DNA of 64,000 nucleotides from Phycisphaerae bacterium. GTDB lineage: Bacteria; Planctomycetota; Phycisphaerae; Phycisphaerales; SM1A02. The number at the start of each line of letters is the position of its first letter. Position 1 is the stretch's first letter. A program made the position numbers and the translations under genes. A model generated the notes under the pieces. It ran no database searches. It was not told the DNA's origin and saw only the letters and a list, made by a program, of their open reading frames with translations. Below are positions 1 to 8,902 of the stretch, in pieces. Location: positions 1-64,000 of the forward strand of contig JAEUIT010000012.1 of the NCBI GenBank assembly GCA_016795035.1, read 5' to 3'.

Positions 1-680
1 TCTTTCAGCGAGTTCTCGACACCGAGCATCATGTACGCGACGACCGCCCACTCCTCGCGCGTCTCCGGCCAGAAGCCAGATTGGCGGGCGAGCTCGATCG
101 GGACTGTCACCCGCCACCCGTCGTCGGTCTCGATCATCGAGATGGCGCCTTCGAGAAGCGGCTCCCCCTTCCAGAGGATCGTGCCGGTGCCGTCGGACAT
201 GTCTTCCGCGGTCAGGTTCTCGCGCTCGCGCGACAGGAACTCGAACGGGTCGGCGAAGATGTCGCTGAGGCGATCGCCGATGTCGCGGGAGACGCGCGCC
301 TGTGCCGCCGCCTTGGCAGCCAGCGCCTCTTTCTTCAGGTCGGCGGGGAATGTGTCCTTGAGCTTGACGCTCACGCGCCAGAGTCGGCCGAGCATGTCCC
401 CCAATTTCCGCTTCACGTCCTCGATCGCGCTCGCCTCGGTGACGCCGTCGTCAAAGGTGAGGTCGCGCGGCTGCAGTTCGATCAAGGTGGGCAGAAGGTC
501 GGGACGACCGTCCTCGATCATCTTCTGGGCTGCCGCCAGCGCGGCCTGCGGCGTCGAGGTGTCGTAGGCGGGGTCTTCGCAGCCCGCGAGGCAGACGATG
601 GCGACGAGTACCCCCGCGAGCCACCGCAGCGGCAGCAAGGACTTGGGACCGTCGTGTGGCGCCGCATGCGGCTTCATCAT
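1..680 (-). CDS. Putative lipoprotein of unknown function, C-terminus cut by window edge
   Basis: Reading the minus strand from a double ATG at 680/677 gives an open frame that runs off the left edge without a stop (about 226 codons seen). The N-terminus has a basic start, a hydrophobic stretch and a lipobox (LAGC followed by EDP), so the product is probably an exported lipoprotein. The mature part is charged and helix-prone, with a Lys/Ala-rich stretch in the middle. I do not recognise a family. A GGAG lies about 10 nt upstream of the first ATG. The gene is divergent from thiS with only 39 bp between the two start codons, so promoters must overlap. Confidence 0.75.
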   Translation of the reverse strand, partial: MMKPHAAPHDGPKSLLPLRWLAGVLVAIVCLAGCEDPAYDTSTPQAALAAAQKMIEDGRPDLLPTLIELQPRDLTFDDGVTEASAIEDVKRKLGDMLGRLWRVSVKLKDTFPADLKKEALAAKAAAQARVSRDIGDRLSDIFADPFEFLSRERENLTAEDMSDGTGTILWKGEPLLEGAISMIETDDGWRVTVPIELARQSGFWPETREEWAVVAYMMLGVENSLK

Positions 681-706
681 CGGAGAGCTCCTGCCATCGC
701 GGCGCG

Positions 707-712
707 TACACT
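707..712 (+). promoter_or_regulatory. -10-like box directly before thiS (leaderless promoter candidate)
   Basis: TACACT lies 7 nt before the thiS ATG and no Shine-Dalgarno sequence is visible between them. This spacing would place the transcription start at the start codon. The same arrangement recurs before several other genes in the window. No clear -35 box is seen. Confidence 0.4.
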
Positions 713-719
713 CGCCGCC

Positions 720-950
720 ATGCAGATTACGGTCAACGGCGAGACGCGCACGGTGGACGAGCGACTCACGGTCGCCGACCTCCTCGCGCGACTGCGCCAC
801 GAACGTACCGACAGCCGGCCCGGCGGTTCGCCCCTCGACGCCTGCGCCGTCGAAGTGAACCGCGCGCTCGTCCCCCGCCGCCGCCACGCCGAGCATGCCT
901 TGGCCGACGGCGACACCGTCGAGATCGTCACCCTGGTCGGCGGCGGCTGA
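720..950 (+). CDS. thiS: ThiS, sulfur carrier protein for thiazole synthesis
   Basis: A 76-residue ubiquitin-like protein starting MQITVNGE and ending in a Gly-Gly tail (LVGGG), which is the C-terminus adenylated and thiocarboxylated in the ThiS family. The conserved region reads [16 protein letters not shown], as in ThiS (typical 'VAVNGEVVPRSEW'). It is slightly longer than the usual 66 residues because of an insertion around residues 32-40. It delivers sulfur to ThiG, encoded 33 bp downstream on the same strand. No ThiF or ThiH gene is adjacent, and no TPP riboswitch fits in the 39 bp upstream. The ATG at 720 is the only start that gives a family-length protein. Confidence 0.85.
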   Translation: MQITVNGETRTVDERLTVADLLARLRHERTDSRPGGSPLDACAVEVNRALVPRRRHAEHALADGDTVEIVTLVGGG

Positions 951-982
951 CCCGACCTTCCTCACGCCTTTCGCGATTCTCC

Positions 983-1858
983 ATGACTTCCGATCTCATG
1001 GCCTCACCCGTTCCGACGCCCCCCCTCGCACCCACCCTCGCCCTGGGCCCCTTCTCGATCTCGAGCCGGCTCGTCGTCGGCACCGGCAAGTACCGCGACT
1101 ATCCGACCATGCAGGCGGCGATCGACGCGAGCGGCGCCGACGTCGTCACCGTTGCCGTCCGCCGCGAGCGCCTCGTCGATGCCGAAGGTCGCTCGATCCT
1201 CGACTCCCTCGACCTCAAGCGGCTGACGATCCTCCCGAACACCGCCGGATGCTTCAGCGCCGACGACGCGGTGCGCGTCGCGCGGCTCGGCCGCGAGATT
1301 CTCGACCAACTCGGGAATCCCGGCGCGAACTGGGTGAAGCTCGAAGTCTTGGGCGACAAGAAGACGCTCTTGCCCGATCCCGTCGGCACGCTCGAAGCCT
1401 GTCGCGAGCTCGTGCGCGACGGCTTCACGGTCCTCTGCTATTCGAGCGATGATCCGATCATGGCGGTGCGCCTGCGCGACGCCGGCGCGACGAGCGTCAT
1501 GCCCGCCGGGAGCCCGATCGGCTCCGGTCGCGGCATCGCGAATCCGAGTGCGATCGCGATCATTCTCGAATTGCTGAAAGACCGCGAGCACGGCGGCGAT
1601 CCGTCGTATCCGGTGATCGTCGACGCCGGCGTGGGCACGCCGAGCGACGTGACCCTCGCAATGGAGTTGGGCGCGGACGGCGTCCTTCTCAACACCGGCA
1701 TCGCACACGCGAAGGACCCGATCGCGATGGCGCATGCGATGCGGCTCGCGTGCACGAGCGGCTATCTCGGCGCCCGCGCCGGGCGCATTCCGCGAAAGAA
1801 ATTCGCGACCGCGTCGAGCCCATGGGAAGGCGTCATCTCGTACATCCCGGGCGAGTGA
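983..1858 (+). CDS. thiG: ThiG, thiazole synthase
   Basis: A 291-residue TIM-barrel protein with the ThiG signatures: [15 protein letters not shown] near residue 30, LPNTAGC near 85, WVKLEVLGD near 117 (Lys119 is the expected Schiff-base lysine), [12 protein letters not shown], and [25 protein letters not shown], followed by IAHAKDP. It condenses deoxyxylulose phosphate, dehydroglycine and ThiS-thiocarboxylate into the thiazole of thiamine. The start at 983 leaves a 20-residue Pro-rich leader; a second ATG at 998 is possible. It follows thiS by 32 bp and is probably co-transcribed. Confidence 0.93.
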   Translation: MTSDLMASPVPTPPLAPTLALGPFSISSRLVVGTGKYRDYPTMQAAIDASGADVVTVAVRRERLVDAEGRSILDSLDLKRLTILPNTAGCFSADDAVRVARLGREILDQLGNPGANWVKLEVLGDKKTLLPDPVGTLEACRELVRDGFTVLCYSSDDPIMAVRLRDAGATSVMPAGSPIGSGRGIANPSAIAIILELLKDREHGGDPSYPVIVDAGVGTPSDVTLAMELGADGVLLNTGIAHAKDPIAMAHAMRLACTSGYLGARAGRIPRKKFATASSPWEGVISYIPGE

Positions 1859-1925
1859 TCGATAGGGCCCGCGCTCAGCCGAGGGGGAAATCGCGTACAA
1901 GGGACTCGGTAGCGGCTCCGCGTTC

Positions 1926-1950
1926 GGCACCGCATTCCTTGGAAGGTGCC
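1926..1950 (+). promoter_or_regulatory. Hairpin that sequesters the RBS of the PAS hybrid kinase
   Basis: GGCACC (1926-1931) pairs with GGTGCC (1945-1950), and TTCC (1935-1938) pairs with GGAA (1941-1944). The right arm contains the GGAAGG ribosome binding site of the gene starting at 1953. As RNA this would fold over the RBS, so a translational switch is possible; function is inference. The left arm sits in the 16-mer ccgcgttcggcaccgc (1918-1933), which is repeated at 16706-16721. Confidence 0.4.
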
Positions 1951-1952
1951 CA

Positions 1953-3995
1953 ATGACCATGAATAAAACGGACGGCGGACCGCCACCTAACGGCGTGCCG
2001 AGCGACGCGACCCGACCCGTGCCTGCGGAAGCCGACGCCGCCGACTCCCTGCGGGTGACGCTGTCGAGTATCGGCGACGGCGTGATCACCACCGACCGCG
2101 ACGGCCGCGTCGCGTTCCAGAATCCCGTGGCCCAGGGGCTCACCGGGTGGACGCAGGACGAGGCGCTCGGCCAACCGCTCGAGAAGGTCTTCCACATCGT
2201 CAACGAGGACACCCGCGCGGAGGTCGAGAACCCGGCGCTGCGTGCGCTCCGCGAGGGAGTCATCGTCGGCCTCGCGAACCACACGATCCTCATCTCGCGC
2301 GATGGCGTGGAGCGACCGATCGACGACAGCGCCGCGCCGATCCGCGCGGCCGGCGGCGAAACCGCGGGTGCGGTGCTCGTCTTCCGTGACATCACCGAGC
2401 GGCGGAAGGCGGAGCGCGAGCTGCGCGATTCCGAGATTCGCTACCGTCGCCTCTTCCAGATGGCGAAGGACGGGATCCTCATCCTCGACGCGGCGACGGG
2501 CAAGATCACCGACGCCAACTCCTTCATGGCGGGGCTCGTCGGGATCGACTCGCAGGAGCTTCTCGGCAAGGAACTGCACGAGATCGGGCTCTTCGCGAAC
2601 ACCGAAGAAAGCAAGCGCGTCGTCCGCGAGCTGCAGCAGAACGGCTACGTGCGCTTCGAGCACTTGCCCGTGCAGCGGACGGGACGGAACGGCGAGACTG
2701 TCGAAGTCGAGGTCGTCGCCAACATCTATGAGGAAGACCATCACCTGGTCGCCCAGTGCAACGTCCGCGACATCTCGCAGCGCGTCGCGATGGAACGAAA
2801 GATCAGCCAGCAGGCCGAGGCGCTCGCCGAGGAGTCGCGCCGCAAGGACGAATTCCTCGCGATGCTGAGCCACGAGCTGCGCAACCCGCTCGCGCCGATC
2901 CGCGCGGCGGTGCATCTCCTGCGCACCCAAGGGGGCGAGGACAGCCCGAGCCTCCTTCAGCGCCAGGCCTACGAGATCATCGAGCGTCAGGTCGCGAACC
3001 TCACCAAGATCATCAACGACCTCATGGAGGTCTCGCGCGTCATCAGCGGGCGCATCCGGCTTCAGGCGCAGACGGTCGACCTCAACGAGGTGGTGCGGCA
3101 CGCGGTCGAGACGACGGCGCCGCTCTTCGAGCGACGCGGCCATGTTCTGACCCTCCACCCCTCCGCAGAGCCCCTCTGGACCCACGCCGATCCGACGCGC
3201 ATGGAGGAGGTCATGATCAATCTCCTCAACAACGCCGCCAAGTACACCCCCGACGGCGGGCGCATCGACGTCTGGTGCGAACGGCCGAACGGCACGAACG
3301 TGGCCCAATTCCGCGTGCGCGACAATGGCGTCGGCATCAGCGAGGATCTTCTCCGCGGCGGCCGCATCTTCGATCTCTTCACGCAGGCCGCCCGCTCGCT
3401 CGACCGTTCGGACGGCGGCCTTGGCATCGGGCTCTCGCTCGCGCATCGGCTCGTCGAACTGCACGGCGGATCGATCGAGGCGCATAGCCCGCCGCTCGGC
3501 ACGCAGAGCGGCGCGGCGGGAAGCGAGTTCATGGTGCGCTTGCCGATCGCGCCGCCGCCCGTCGCCGGCGCGCCGATCGCGCCGACCGCGGCCGACGCTC
3601 CCGCCGGCGCGCTACGGATCCTGATCGTCGACGACAACGTCGATCTCGTCGCGATGCTCGCCGGTTCGCTTCGACAGTCGGGATTCAGCGTGCACGCGGC
3701 GCACACGGGGCCCGACGGCCTTCGCAGCGCCGAGGAGTGGCAGCCTGACGTCCTCCTTCTCGACATCGGCCTCCCGGAGATGGACGGCTACCAAGTCGCG
3801 CGGCGACTCCGACAGGACCAGCGACTCGGGAAGTTCAGCAAGCCGTTGCGGCTCGTCGCGCTCACGGGGTACGGGCGCTCAAGCGACATCGCGCTCTCGC
3901 GCGAAGCCGGGTTCGACGCGCATCTCGTCAAGCCCGTCGACTTCGACGATCTTCTCTCGGTCCTCCGGTCGTCGAGCGGGAAACGGCCCACGTGA
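1953..3995 (+). CDS. PAS-PAS hybrid sensor histidine kinase with C-terminal receiver
   Basis: A 680-residue cytoplasmic protein with no membrane segment. Order: PAS/PAC about 30-150 (ending VLVFRDITERR), second PAS/PAC about 160-285 (ending VRDISQR), HisKA with phospho-acceptor His307 in SHELRNPLAP, HATPase with N-box NLLNNAAKYTPDGG and a GLGIGLSLA G2-box, Pro/Ala linker, and receiver about 550-675 with Asp604 in LLLDIGLPEMDG and the conserved Lys in LVKPVDF. It should autophosphorylate and pass phosphate to its own receiver. It overlaps the next gene, a lone receiver, by 4 bp (GTGA), which indicates coupling into one phosphorelay. The signal sensed is unknown. Confidence 0.92.
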   Translation: MTMNKTDGGPPPNGVPSDATRPVPAEADAADSLRVTLSSIGDGVITTDRDGRVAFQNPVAQGLTGWTQDEALGQPLEKVFHIVNEDTRAEVENPALRALREGVIVGLANHTILISRDGVERPIDDSAAPIRAAGGETAGAVLVFRDITERRKAERELRDSEIRYRRLFQMAKDGILILDAATGKITDANSFMAGLVGIDSQELLGKELHEIGLFANTEESKRVVRELQQNGYVRFEHLPVQRTGRNGETVEVEVVANIYEEDHHLVAQCNVRDISQRVAMERKISQQAEALAEESRRKDEFLAMLSHELRNPLAPIRAAVHLLRTQGGEDSPSLLQRQAYEIIERQVANLTKIINDLMEVSRVISGRIRLQAQTVDLNEVVRHAVETTAPLFERRGHVLTLHPSAEPLWTHADPTRMEEVMINLLNNAAKYTPDGGRIDVWCERPNGTNVAQFRVRDNGVGISEDLLRGGRIFDLFTQAARSLDRSDGGLGIGLSLAHRLVELHGGSIEAHSPPLGTQSGAAGSEFMVRLPIAPPPVAGAPIAPTAADAPAGALRILIVDDNVDLVAMLAGSLRQSGFSVHAAHTGPDGLRSAEEWQPDVLLLDIGLPEMDGYQVARRLRQDQRLGKFSKPLRLVALTGYGRSSDIALSREAGFDAHLVKPVDFDDLLSVLRSSSGKRPT

Positions 3996-4399
3996 CCCCA
4001 TCCGACACGCCGGCGCCGATCATCCGCGTGCTGTGTGTCGATGACCTGCAGGACATGATGGAGGCCCTCAGCCTCCTCATCGACACCGAACCGTCGATGA
4101 CGTGCGTGGGGCGCCGCTCCTCGGCGGACGGGCTCGCGGCAGCGATCGCCGCGATCCACCCGCCTCCGCACATCCTGATCCTCGACGCCACCATGCCCGG
4201 GACCGATCCGCTCGTGGCGCTCCGCGACGTCAGCGAACGCTGTCCGGAGACGCGGACGATCATCTACACCGCGCGCTCGGACGAGGCCTTTCTCGCTCGC
4301 GCGCTCGACGCGGGCGCCTGGCGGTGCGTCCTCAAGAGCGACGAGCCGACGGCGATCCTCCGCGCGATTCGCGACGTCGCGGGCGGATCGCTCGACTGA
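3992..4399 (+). CDS. Single-domain response regulator (receiver only)
   Basis: 135 residues, GTG start overlapping the stop of the upstream hybrid kinase (GTGA). It carries the receiver pattern: acidic pair in LCVDDLQD, phospho-acceptor Asp65 in LILDATMPG, Thr in IIYTAR and Lys in CVLKSDEP. There is no DNA-binding or enzymatic output domain; the protein ends at the end of the receiver fold. It probably acts by protein contact or as a phosphate shuttle or sink for the coupled kinase. The gene is followed 39 bp later by the convergent end of the FG-GAP gene. Confidence 0.88.
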   Translation: MTPSDTPAPIIRVLCVDDLQDMMEALSLLIDTEPSMTCVGRRSSADGLAAAIAAIHPPPHILILDATMPGTDPLVALRDVSERCPETRTIIYTARSDEAFLARALDAGAWRCVLKSDEPTAILRAIRDVAGGSLD

Positions 4400-4438
4400 C
4401 CACAAGATTGGCAAGCAGAAACGGCGAGTCGCGTCGCC

Positions 4439-6223
4439 TCAGCAGTCGCCCCACGCGCCGAGGAGGATCGCGAGATCGCTCGGATCCACCGTGCCGTTCG
4501 CATCGAGGTCGGCGTTGCCGCCGGACCCCCACGCGCCGAGGAGCGCGCCCAAGTCCGTCGGACCCACCGCGCCGTCACCGTCGAGGTCGGCGGCGCACGC
4601 GACGTCGGGCGCGATCGTGAGCGTCTGATTGATCGCGACGTTCGTGCGCGACGTCGTCGTGCCGTCGGGCCAGCGCACCAGGATCTCGTCGATCACGGTC
4701 GCGTCGCCGAGGCCGACGTGCGCCGAGAGCTCGCTCGTCCCGAGGAAGCTCACGCCGCCGTCGATCGCGCGCATGCGCGTCACGCCGCCCGCGGTCACGT
4801 AGACCTTGGCGCCGAAGCCGTTCGGCGCGAGCCCCGCGCGGCCGGCCGTGTCGAGGAAGACGCGCACCCACGACGTCGTCGCATCGTGCACGAGGTCGTT
4901 ACGGAGGAGCGTGAGCGCGCCGGCGTAGCGGAAGATGAGAATGTCCTGGTCGCCGTCGTTGTCGACGTCGACGCGCAGGAGCGATCGCCCCTTGAGCGAG
5001 TGGATGAATCCCGACGCCGCGGCGCGTTCCGTGAAGGTGCCGTCGCCGTCATTGATCCAGAGTCGCGCCGGGGTCGCGTAGAACGGGCTGCCCGGCGAGG
5101 CGTCGCCGCTCGTTTCGGCGAGGTCCTCGAAGCCGTCGTGGTCGACGTCGACGCCCACCGTGCCCCAGCCGTAGCCGCCGTCGAAGACGTTCGCCATCGC
5201 GCTCGTCTCGACGAACGCGTGCGCGCCGAGATTGCGATAGAGCTTGTTGCCGGTCCAGTTCACGTCGGGCCAATAGATGCTCGTGACGTACCAGTCGAGG
5301 CGCTGGTCGTTGTCGACGTCGAGGATCGTCTGGCCCATGCCGTTCTCCTCGTGGCCGGTGCCGTTCCCGTTCGTCATGTCGGTGAACGTGCCGTCGCGAT
5401 CGTTCTTGAAGTAGCGGCTGCCGACATAGGAGCCGGTCGCCTTGAAGTCGCCGCCGACGAGAAGTTCGGGATAGAGGTCGTCGTCGACGTCGACGAAGCG
5501 CGCCGACAGCGCCGCGACCGGCCCGACGCCCGCGAAAAGTCCGACGGTGGTCGTGACGTTCGTGAACGTGCCGTCGCCGTTATTGCGGAAGAGCCGATGC
5601 TCGGTGTTGCTCGGCGTCCCCGCGAACCCGCCAACGAAGAGGTCGAGGTCGCCGTCGAGGTCGTAGTCGCCGAAGGTCGCGGTCCACGCGCTGTCGGCGG
5701 TCGGATCGGCGAAGGCGACGCCGGCCGAGGCTGCAACGTTGACGAACCCCGTGCCGCCCTGGTTGCGGTAGAGCTTGTGGTGTCCGGGCGCGGCGTTCTG
5801 GCCGACGGGGCCGGCGCTCGTGACGTAGAGGTCGAGCCAGCCGTCGTTGTCGAAGTCGCCGACGCACGCCGACTTCCCCTTGTGGATCGCGGTCAGGCCC
5901 CATTCCGCCGCCCGGTCGGTGAAGGTGCCGTCGCCGTTATTGAGGAAGAGGCGATCGGGCTTGTTGCCGGAACCGCCGCTGATGAAGAAGACGTCTTGCC
6001 AGCCGTCGTTGTTAAAGTCGCCGATGGCGCCGCCGCCCGCGTACTGCATCTGAACGAAGCCGGCGGTCGCATGGGTGGCGACGAGACCCGACTCGGCGGT
6101 GCCGTCCGAAAAGGCGGCGTCGGCCGCGCCCGCCTCCGAAGACACGACGGCAAGGACGGTCAGGAACGACGCGATCGACGCGGGCCGCAGCATGCGTGCG
6201 GCGCGCGGGGTGGTGGTCTGCAT
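4439..6223 (-). CDS. Secreted FG-GAP/VCBS-repeat protein (CRTAC1-like) with dockerin-like C-terminus
   Basis: A 594-residue protein. The start at 6223 has a good RBS (GGAGG, 6 nt away) and gives a signal peptide (hydrophobic core about 16-30, cleavage near AGA-ADA). The body is about eight FG-GAP/VCBS repeats with Ca-binding loops (DFNNDGWQD, DFDNDGWLD, DYDLDGDLD, DVDNDQRLD, DVDNDGDQD), expected to form a beta-propeller. An ASPIC/UnbV-like module follows (FLGTSELSAHVGLGDA, VRWPDGTTT). The last 50 residues hold two dockerin-type Ca-binding repeats, each ending LGAWG. It is a paralogue of the gene immediately upstream. It probably works outside the cell or at the surface; the partner is unknown. 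Confidence 0.9.
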   Translation of the reverse strand: MQTTTPRAARMLRPASIASFLTVLAVVSSEAGAADAAFSDGTAESGLVATHATAGFVQMQYAGGGAIGDFNNDGWQDVFFISGGSGNKPDRLFLNNGDGTFTDRAAEWGLTAIHKGKSACVGDFDNDGWLDLYVTSAGPVGQNAAPGHHKLYRNQGGTGFVNVAASAGVAFADPTADSAWTATFGDYDLDGDLDLFVGGFAGTPSNTEHRLFRNNGDGTFTNVTTTVGLFAGVGPVAALSARFVDVDDDLYPELLVGGDFKATGSYVGSRYFKNDRDGTFTDMTNGNGTGHEENGMGQTILDVDNDQRLDWYVTSIYWPDVNWTGNKLYRNLGAHAFVETSAMANVFDGGYGWGTVGVDVDHDGFEDLAETSGDASPGSPFYATPARLWINDGDGTFTERAAASGFIHSLKGRSLLRVDVDNDGDQDILIFRYAGALTLLRNDLVHDATTSWVRVFLDTAGRAGLAPNGFGAKVYVTAGGVTRMRAIDGGVSFLGTSELSAHVGLGDATVIDEILVRWPDGTTTSRTNVAINQTLTIAPDVACAADLDGDGAVGPTDLGALLGAWGSGGNADLDANGTVDPSDLAILLGAWGDC

Positions 6224-6258
6224 GGGTCCTCCGGGCACTGGATCCGGGGTGGCGCAGT

Positions 6259-6280
6259 CCGGTAGGCGAACGCCTACCGG
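6259..6280. promoter_or_regulatory. Perfect 10-bp inverted repeat between the two FG-GAP paralogues
   Basis: ccggtaggcg (6259-6268) and cgcctaccgg (6271-6280) are perfect inverted arms separated by AA, 36 bp upstream of the start of the 4439-6223 gene. No T-run follows on either strand, so it is as likely an operator or processing hairpin as a terminator. Confidence 0.45.
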
Positions 6281-6370
6281 GAGAGCCAAGTGGTACGCAC
6301 TCGTCTCGCCTCGGTTGCCGACCTTCGTTGGCAAACGGGGAAGTTCGTGTGACCGCCCAAAGATCGGACC

Positions 6371-6385
6371 ACGCCCGAAGGGCGT
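6371..6385 (-). terminator. Hairpin with UUCG loop at the end of the second FG-GAP gene
   Basis: ACGCCC and GGGCGT arms around GAA. On the minus strand this reads GCCC-TTCG-GGC, a stable cUUCGg tetraloop, and it overlaps the stop codon of the 6385-8163 gene. No U-tract follows, so termination efficiency is uncertain. Confidence 0.45.
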
Positions 6386-8163
6386 TACGGACACTCGCCC
6401 CAGGCGCCGAGGAGGGCACCGATGTCCGCGCCGTCGACCGTGCCGCTGCCGTCGATATCGCCCGGTCCCGCGGAGCCCCACGCGCCGAGTGCGATTGCGA
6501 GATCGTCGGCGAGGACCGAGCCGTCGCCGTTCAGGTCGCCGTCGCACGGAACGGTCGAGGAGATCGTGAGCGTCTGATTCACGGGGACGTTCGTCAGGAT
6601 CGTCTCCGCGCCGTTCGCCCACACGATCTTGAGCTGGTCGACCTGCGTGGCGGCGCCGAGCCCGAAGTGCGCCGACTGCTCGCTCGTGCCGAGGAAGCTG
6701 ACGCCGCTATCGATCGCCCGCATGCGCGTCGTCGAACCGATCGTGGCGTACACCTTCGCGCCGATCCCGTTCGGCGCGAGATCTCCGCTGCCGTGCGTGT
6801 CGAGGAAGACGCGCAGCCACGACGTTGCGGGTCCCGCAGGCAAATCGTTGCGGAAGAGCGTGAGCGCGCCGGTGTTACGGAAGATCAGGATGTCCTGGTC
6901 GCCGTCGTTGTCGTAGTCGAAGCGGAGAAGCGCCCGCCCCTTCACGGTGTGGATGAAGCCCGACGCGGTCGCCTTGTCGGTGAACGTGAGGTTGCCGTTA
7001 TTCACGAAGAGGCGCGCGGGCACCGAATAGAACGGGCTGCCCTGCGACGCATCGCCGCTCGTCTCCGCGATGTCCTCGAAGCCGTCGTGGTTGACGTCGA
7101 CGCCGACCGTTCCCCAGCCGTAGCCGCCCTTCTCGACCGCCGCGACCACGCTCATCTCGCTGAACGTGAGGTTGCCGATGTTGCGATAGAGCTTGTTGCC
7201 GGTCCAGCCGGAGGAGATCTGATAGATGCTCGTGACGTACCAGTCGAAGCGCTGGTCGTTGTTGAAGTCGAGGACCGTCTGGCCCATGCCGTTCTCTTCG
7301 TGTCCGGTGCCCGCCGCCGTCGTCTTGTCGGTGAACGTGCCGTCGCCGTCATTCTTGAAGAGCCGACTTCCGATGTAGGAGCCCGCCCCCTTGAAGTCGC
7401 CGCCCAAGAGGAGCTCCGGATAGCGGTCGCCGTCGACATCGAGGAAGCGCGCCGAGAGGTTGGCCACGGGACCGACGCCGGTCCAGAACCCGATCGACGA
7501 GGTGACGTCGGTGAAGGTCGCGCTCCCCGTCTCCTTGAGGTTGTTGCGGAAGAGTCGATTCTCCGAGTTGCTCGGCGATCCAGCGAAGCCGCCGACCCAG
7601 AGATCGAGGTCGCCGTCGAGGTCGTAGTCGCCGAAGGTCGACGTCCACGCGCTTTCGCCGGTCGGATCGGCGAACGCCACGCCCGCCGTCGTCGCGACGT
7701 TCGTGAACGTGCCGTTGCCGTTGTTGCGGTAGAGCTTGTGATGGCCGGGCGCGGCGTTCTGGCCGACCGGTCCCGCGCTCGTCACGTAGAGGTCGACCCA
7801 GCCGTCGTTGTCGAAGTCGCCGACGCACGCCGACTTGCCCTTGTGAAGCGTGGTGAGACCCCAGGCGGCCGCCTGATTCGTGAACGTGCCGTTGCCGTTA
7901 TTGATGAAGAGCTTGTCGGGGGCGCTGTTGCTGCCGCCCGAGATGAAGAAGAAGTCTTGCCAGCCGTCGTTGTTGAAGTCGCCGATCGCGCCGCCGCCGG
8001 CGTACCCGAGTTGGCTGAATCCGCTCGTGGCGTGCGAGGCCGTCACGCCCGCGGCCGCGGTCTGATCGGAGAAGACGGGATCCGCGGCGCGGGCGACGGA
8101 GGCGAGCGAGACGCCAAAAACACCGGCGAAGACGCAGAGGCGGAATCCCATCGAGGTGACCAT
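6385..8163 (-). CDS. Secreted FG-GAP/VCBS-repeat protein with dockerin-like C-terminus (paralogue)
   Basis: A 592-residue protein collinear with the 4439-6223 product along its whole length, sharing blocks such as AGGGAIGDFNNDGWQD, KGKSACVGDFDNDGW and GHEENGMGQT. The signal peptide is best seen from the internal Met (residue 5, ATG at 8151): GFRLCVFAGVFGVSLASVARA. The FG-GAP loops, the ASPIC/UnbV-like region and two dockerin-type repeats (DLNGDGSVLADDL, DIDGSGTVDGADIGALLGAWG) are retained. A tandem gene duplication with divergence of the less constrained loops is the simplest explanation. No clear RBS is seen for either start. Confidence 0.9.
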   Translation of the reverse strand: MVTSMGFRLCVFAGVFGVSLASVARAADPVFSDQTAAAGVTASHATSGFSQLGYAGGGAIGDFNNDGWQDFFFISGGSNSAPDKLFINNGNGTFTNQAAAWGLTTLHKGKSACVGDFDNDGWVDLYVTSAGPVGQNAAPGHHKLYRNNGNGTFTNVATTAGVAFADPTGESAWTSTFGDYDLDGDLDLWVGGFAGSPSNSENRLFRNNLKETGSATFTDVTSSIGFWTGVGPVANLSARFLDVDGDRYPELLLGGDFKGAGSYIGSRLFKNDGDGTFTDKTTAAGTGHEENGMGQTVLDFNNDQRFDWYVTSIYQISSGWTGNKLYRNIGNLTFSEMSVVAAVEKGGYGWGTVGVDVNHDGFEDIAETSGDASQGSPFYSVPARLFVNNGNLTFTDKATASGFIHTVKGRALLRFDYDNDGDQDILIFRNTGALTLFRNDLPAGPATSWLRVFLDTHGSGDLAPNGIGAKVYATIGSTTRMRAIDSGVSFLGTSEQSAHFGLGAATQVDQLKIVWANGAETILTNVPVNQTLTISSTVPCDGDLNGDGSVLADDLAIALGAWGSAGPGDIDGSGTVDGADIGALLGAWGECP

Positions 8164-8329
8164 TGATGTCGGGCTCCAAGCGGCACGCGAAGAAGCGACC
8201 GCGGCGGCTGCACGAGACAGCCTCGCGTCGCGTCACGTCCGAGATACCGACACGCTACCTGATAGTTCTCGGGAGACAAGAAGGAAGGCGATCTTTGTCG
8301 TCGCGCGAGAGACCGTACGCTCCACCCCC

Positions 8330-8902
8330 ATGCGAGTCTCCGTTGACGACAAGGAACTTCGGTCCGCGTTCGAGAAGGTCCGAGAGAGTCCCGCATTCGC
8401 CGAGAGCGCCGCGCTCGTGGCGCAGGGCAAGCGCCCGGTCGAGATGCTCCAGGCGATGGCGCTTCGTCCGGAGATCCTCGCCGCGTTCGCCGCGACGAGC
8501 GAAGCGATCTACCCCGGCGGCATCGTCGAGCGCCGCGTGAAGGAACTCATCATCCTCGAGGCCTCGCGCACCAACGCGTGCCAATTCTGCCGCGACTCGC
8601 ACGTCTCGATCGCGCGCATGCTCTCGATCGGGCTTGCGACGAAGGACGGCGGCCTCGACCCGCTGGCCCTGCTCGACGCCCCCGAGGCCATGACGCCGCG
8701 CGAGCGCGCCGCCGTCGCGTACGTGCGCGCCGCGCAGCGCGACTCGAACCGCGTGGGTGACGACGTCTTCGCCGCGTTGCGGCAGGTCTACCGCGAGGCC
8801 GAGATCGTCGAACTGACCGCGATGATCGGGCTCATCACGATGCTCAACCTCTTCAACAACCTGCTTCAGGTCACCTACCGAGGCGAGTACGAGGCCACGT
8901 GA
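8330..8902 (+). CDS. AhpD/carboxymuconolactone decarboxylase-family protein
   Basis: 190 residues. The core has the AhpD-type redox motif CxxCxxxH (Cys84, Cys87, His91 in NACQFCRDSH) inside a helical CMD fold (VKELIILEASR before it). Alkylhydroperoxidase-like proteins use these cysteines to reduce peroxides or relay electrons; the actual substrate is unknown. TACGCT lies 8 nt upstream of the ATG with no SD sequence, suggesting a leaderless start. The stop overlaps the start of the following sensor kinase by 4 bp (GTGA), so the two are translationally coupled and the kinase may respond to oxidative state (inference). Confidence 0.82.
   Translation: MRVSVDDKELRSAFEKVRESPAFAESAALVAQGKRPVEMLQAMALRPEILAAFAATSEAIYPGGIVERRVKELIILEASRTNACQFCRDSHVSIARMLSIGLATKDGGLDPLALLDAPEAMTPRERAAVAYVRAAQRDSNRVGDDVFAALRQVYREAEIVELTAMIGLITMLNLFNNLLQVTYRGEYEAT

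Noticed and set aside
681..719. TPP riboswitch before thiS-thiG
   Set aside because: Only 39 bp separate the divergent start codons, and no THI-box sequence is present.
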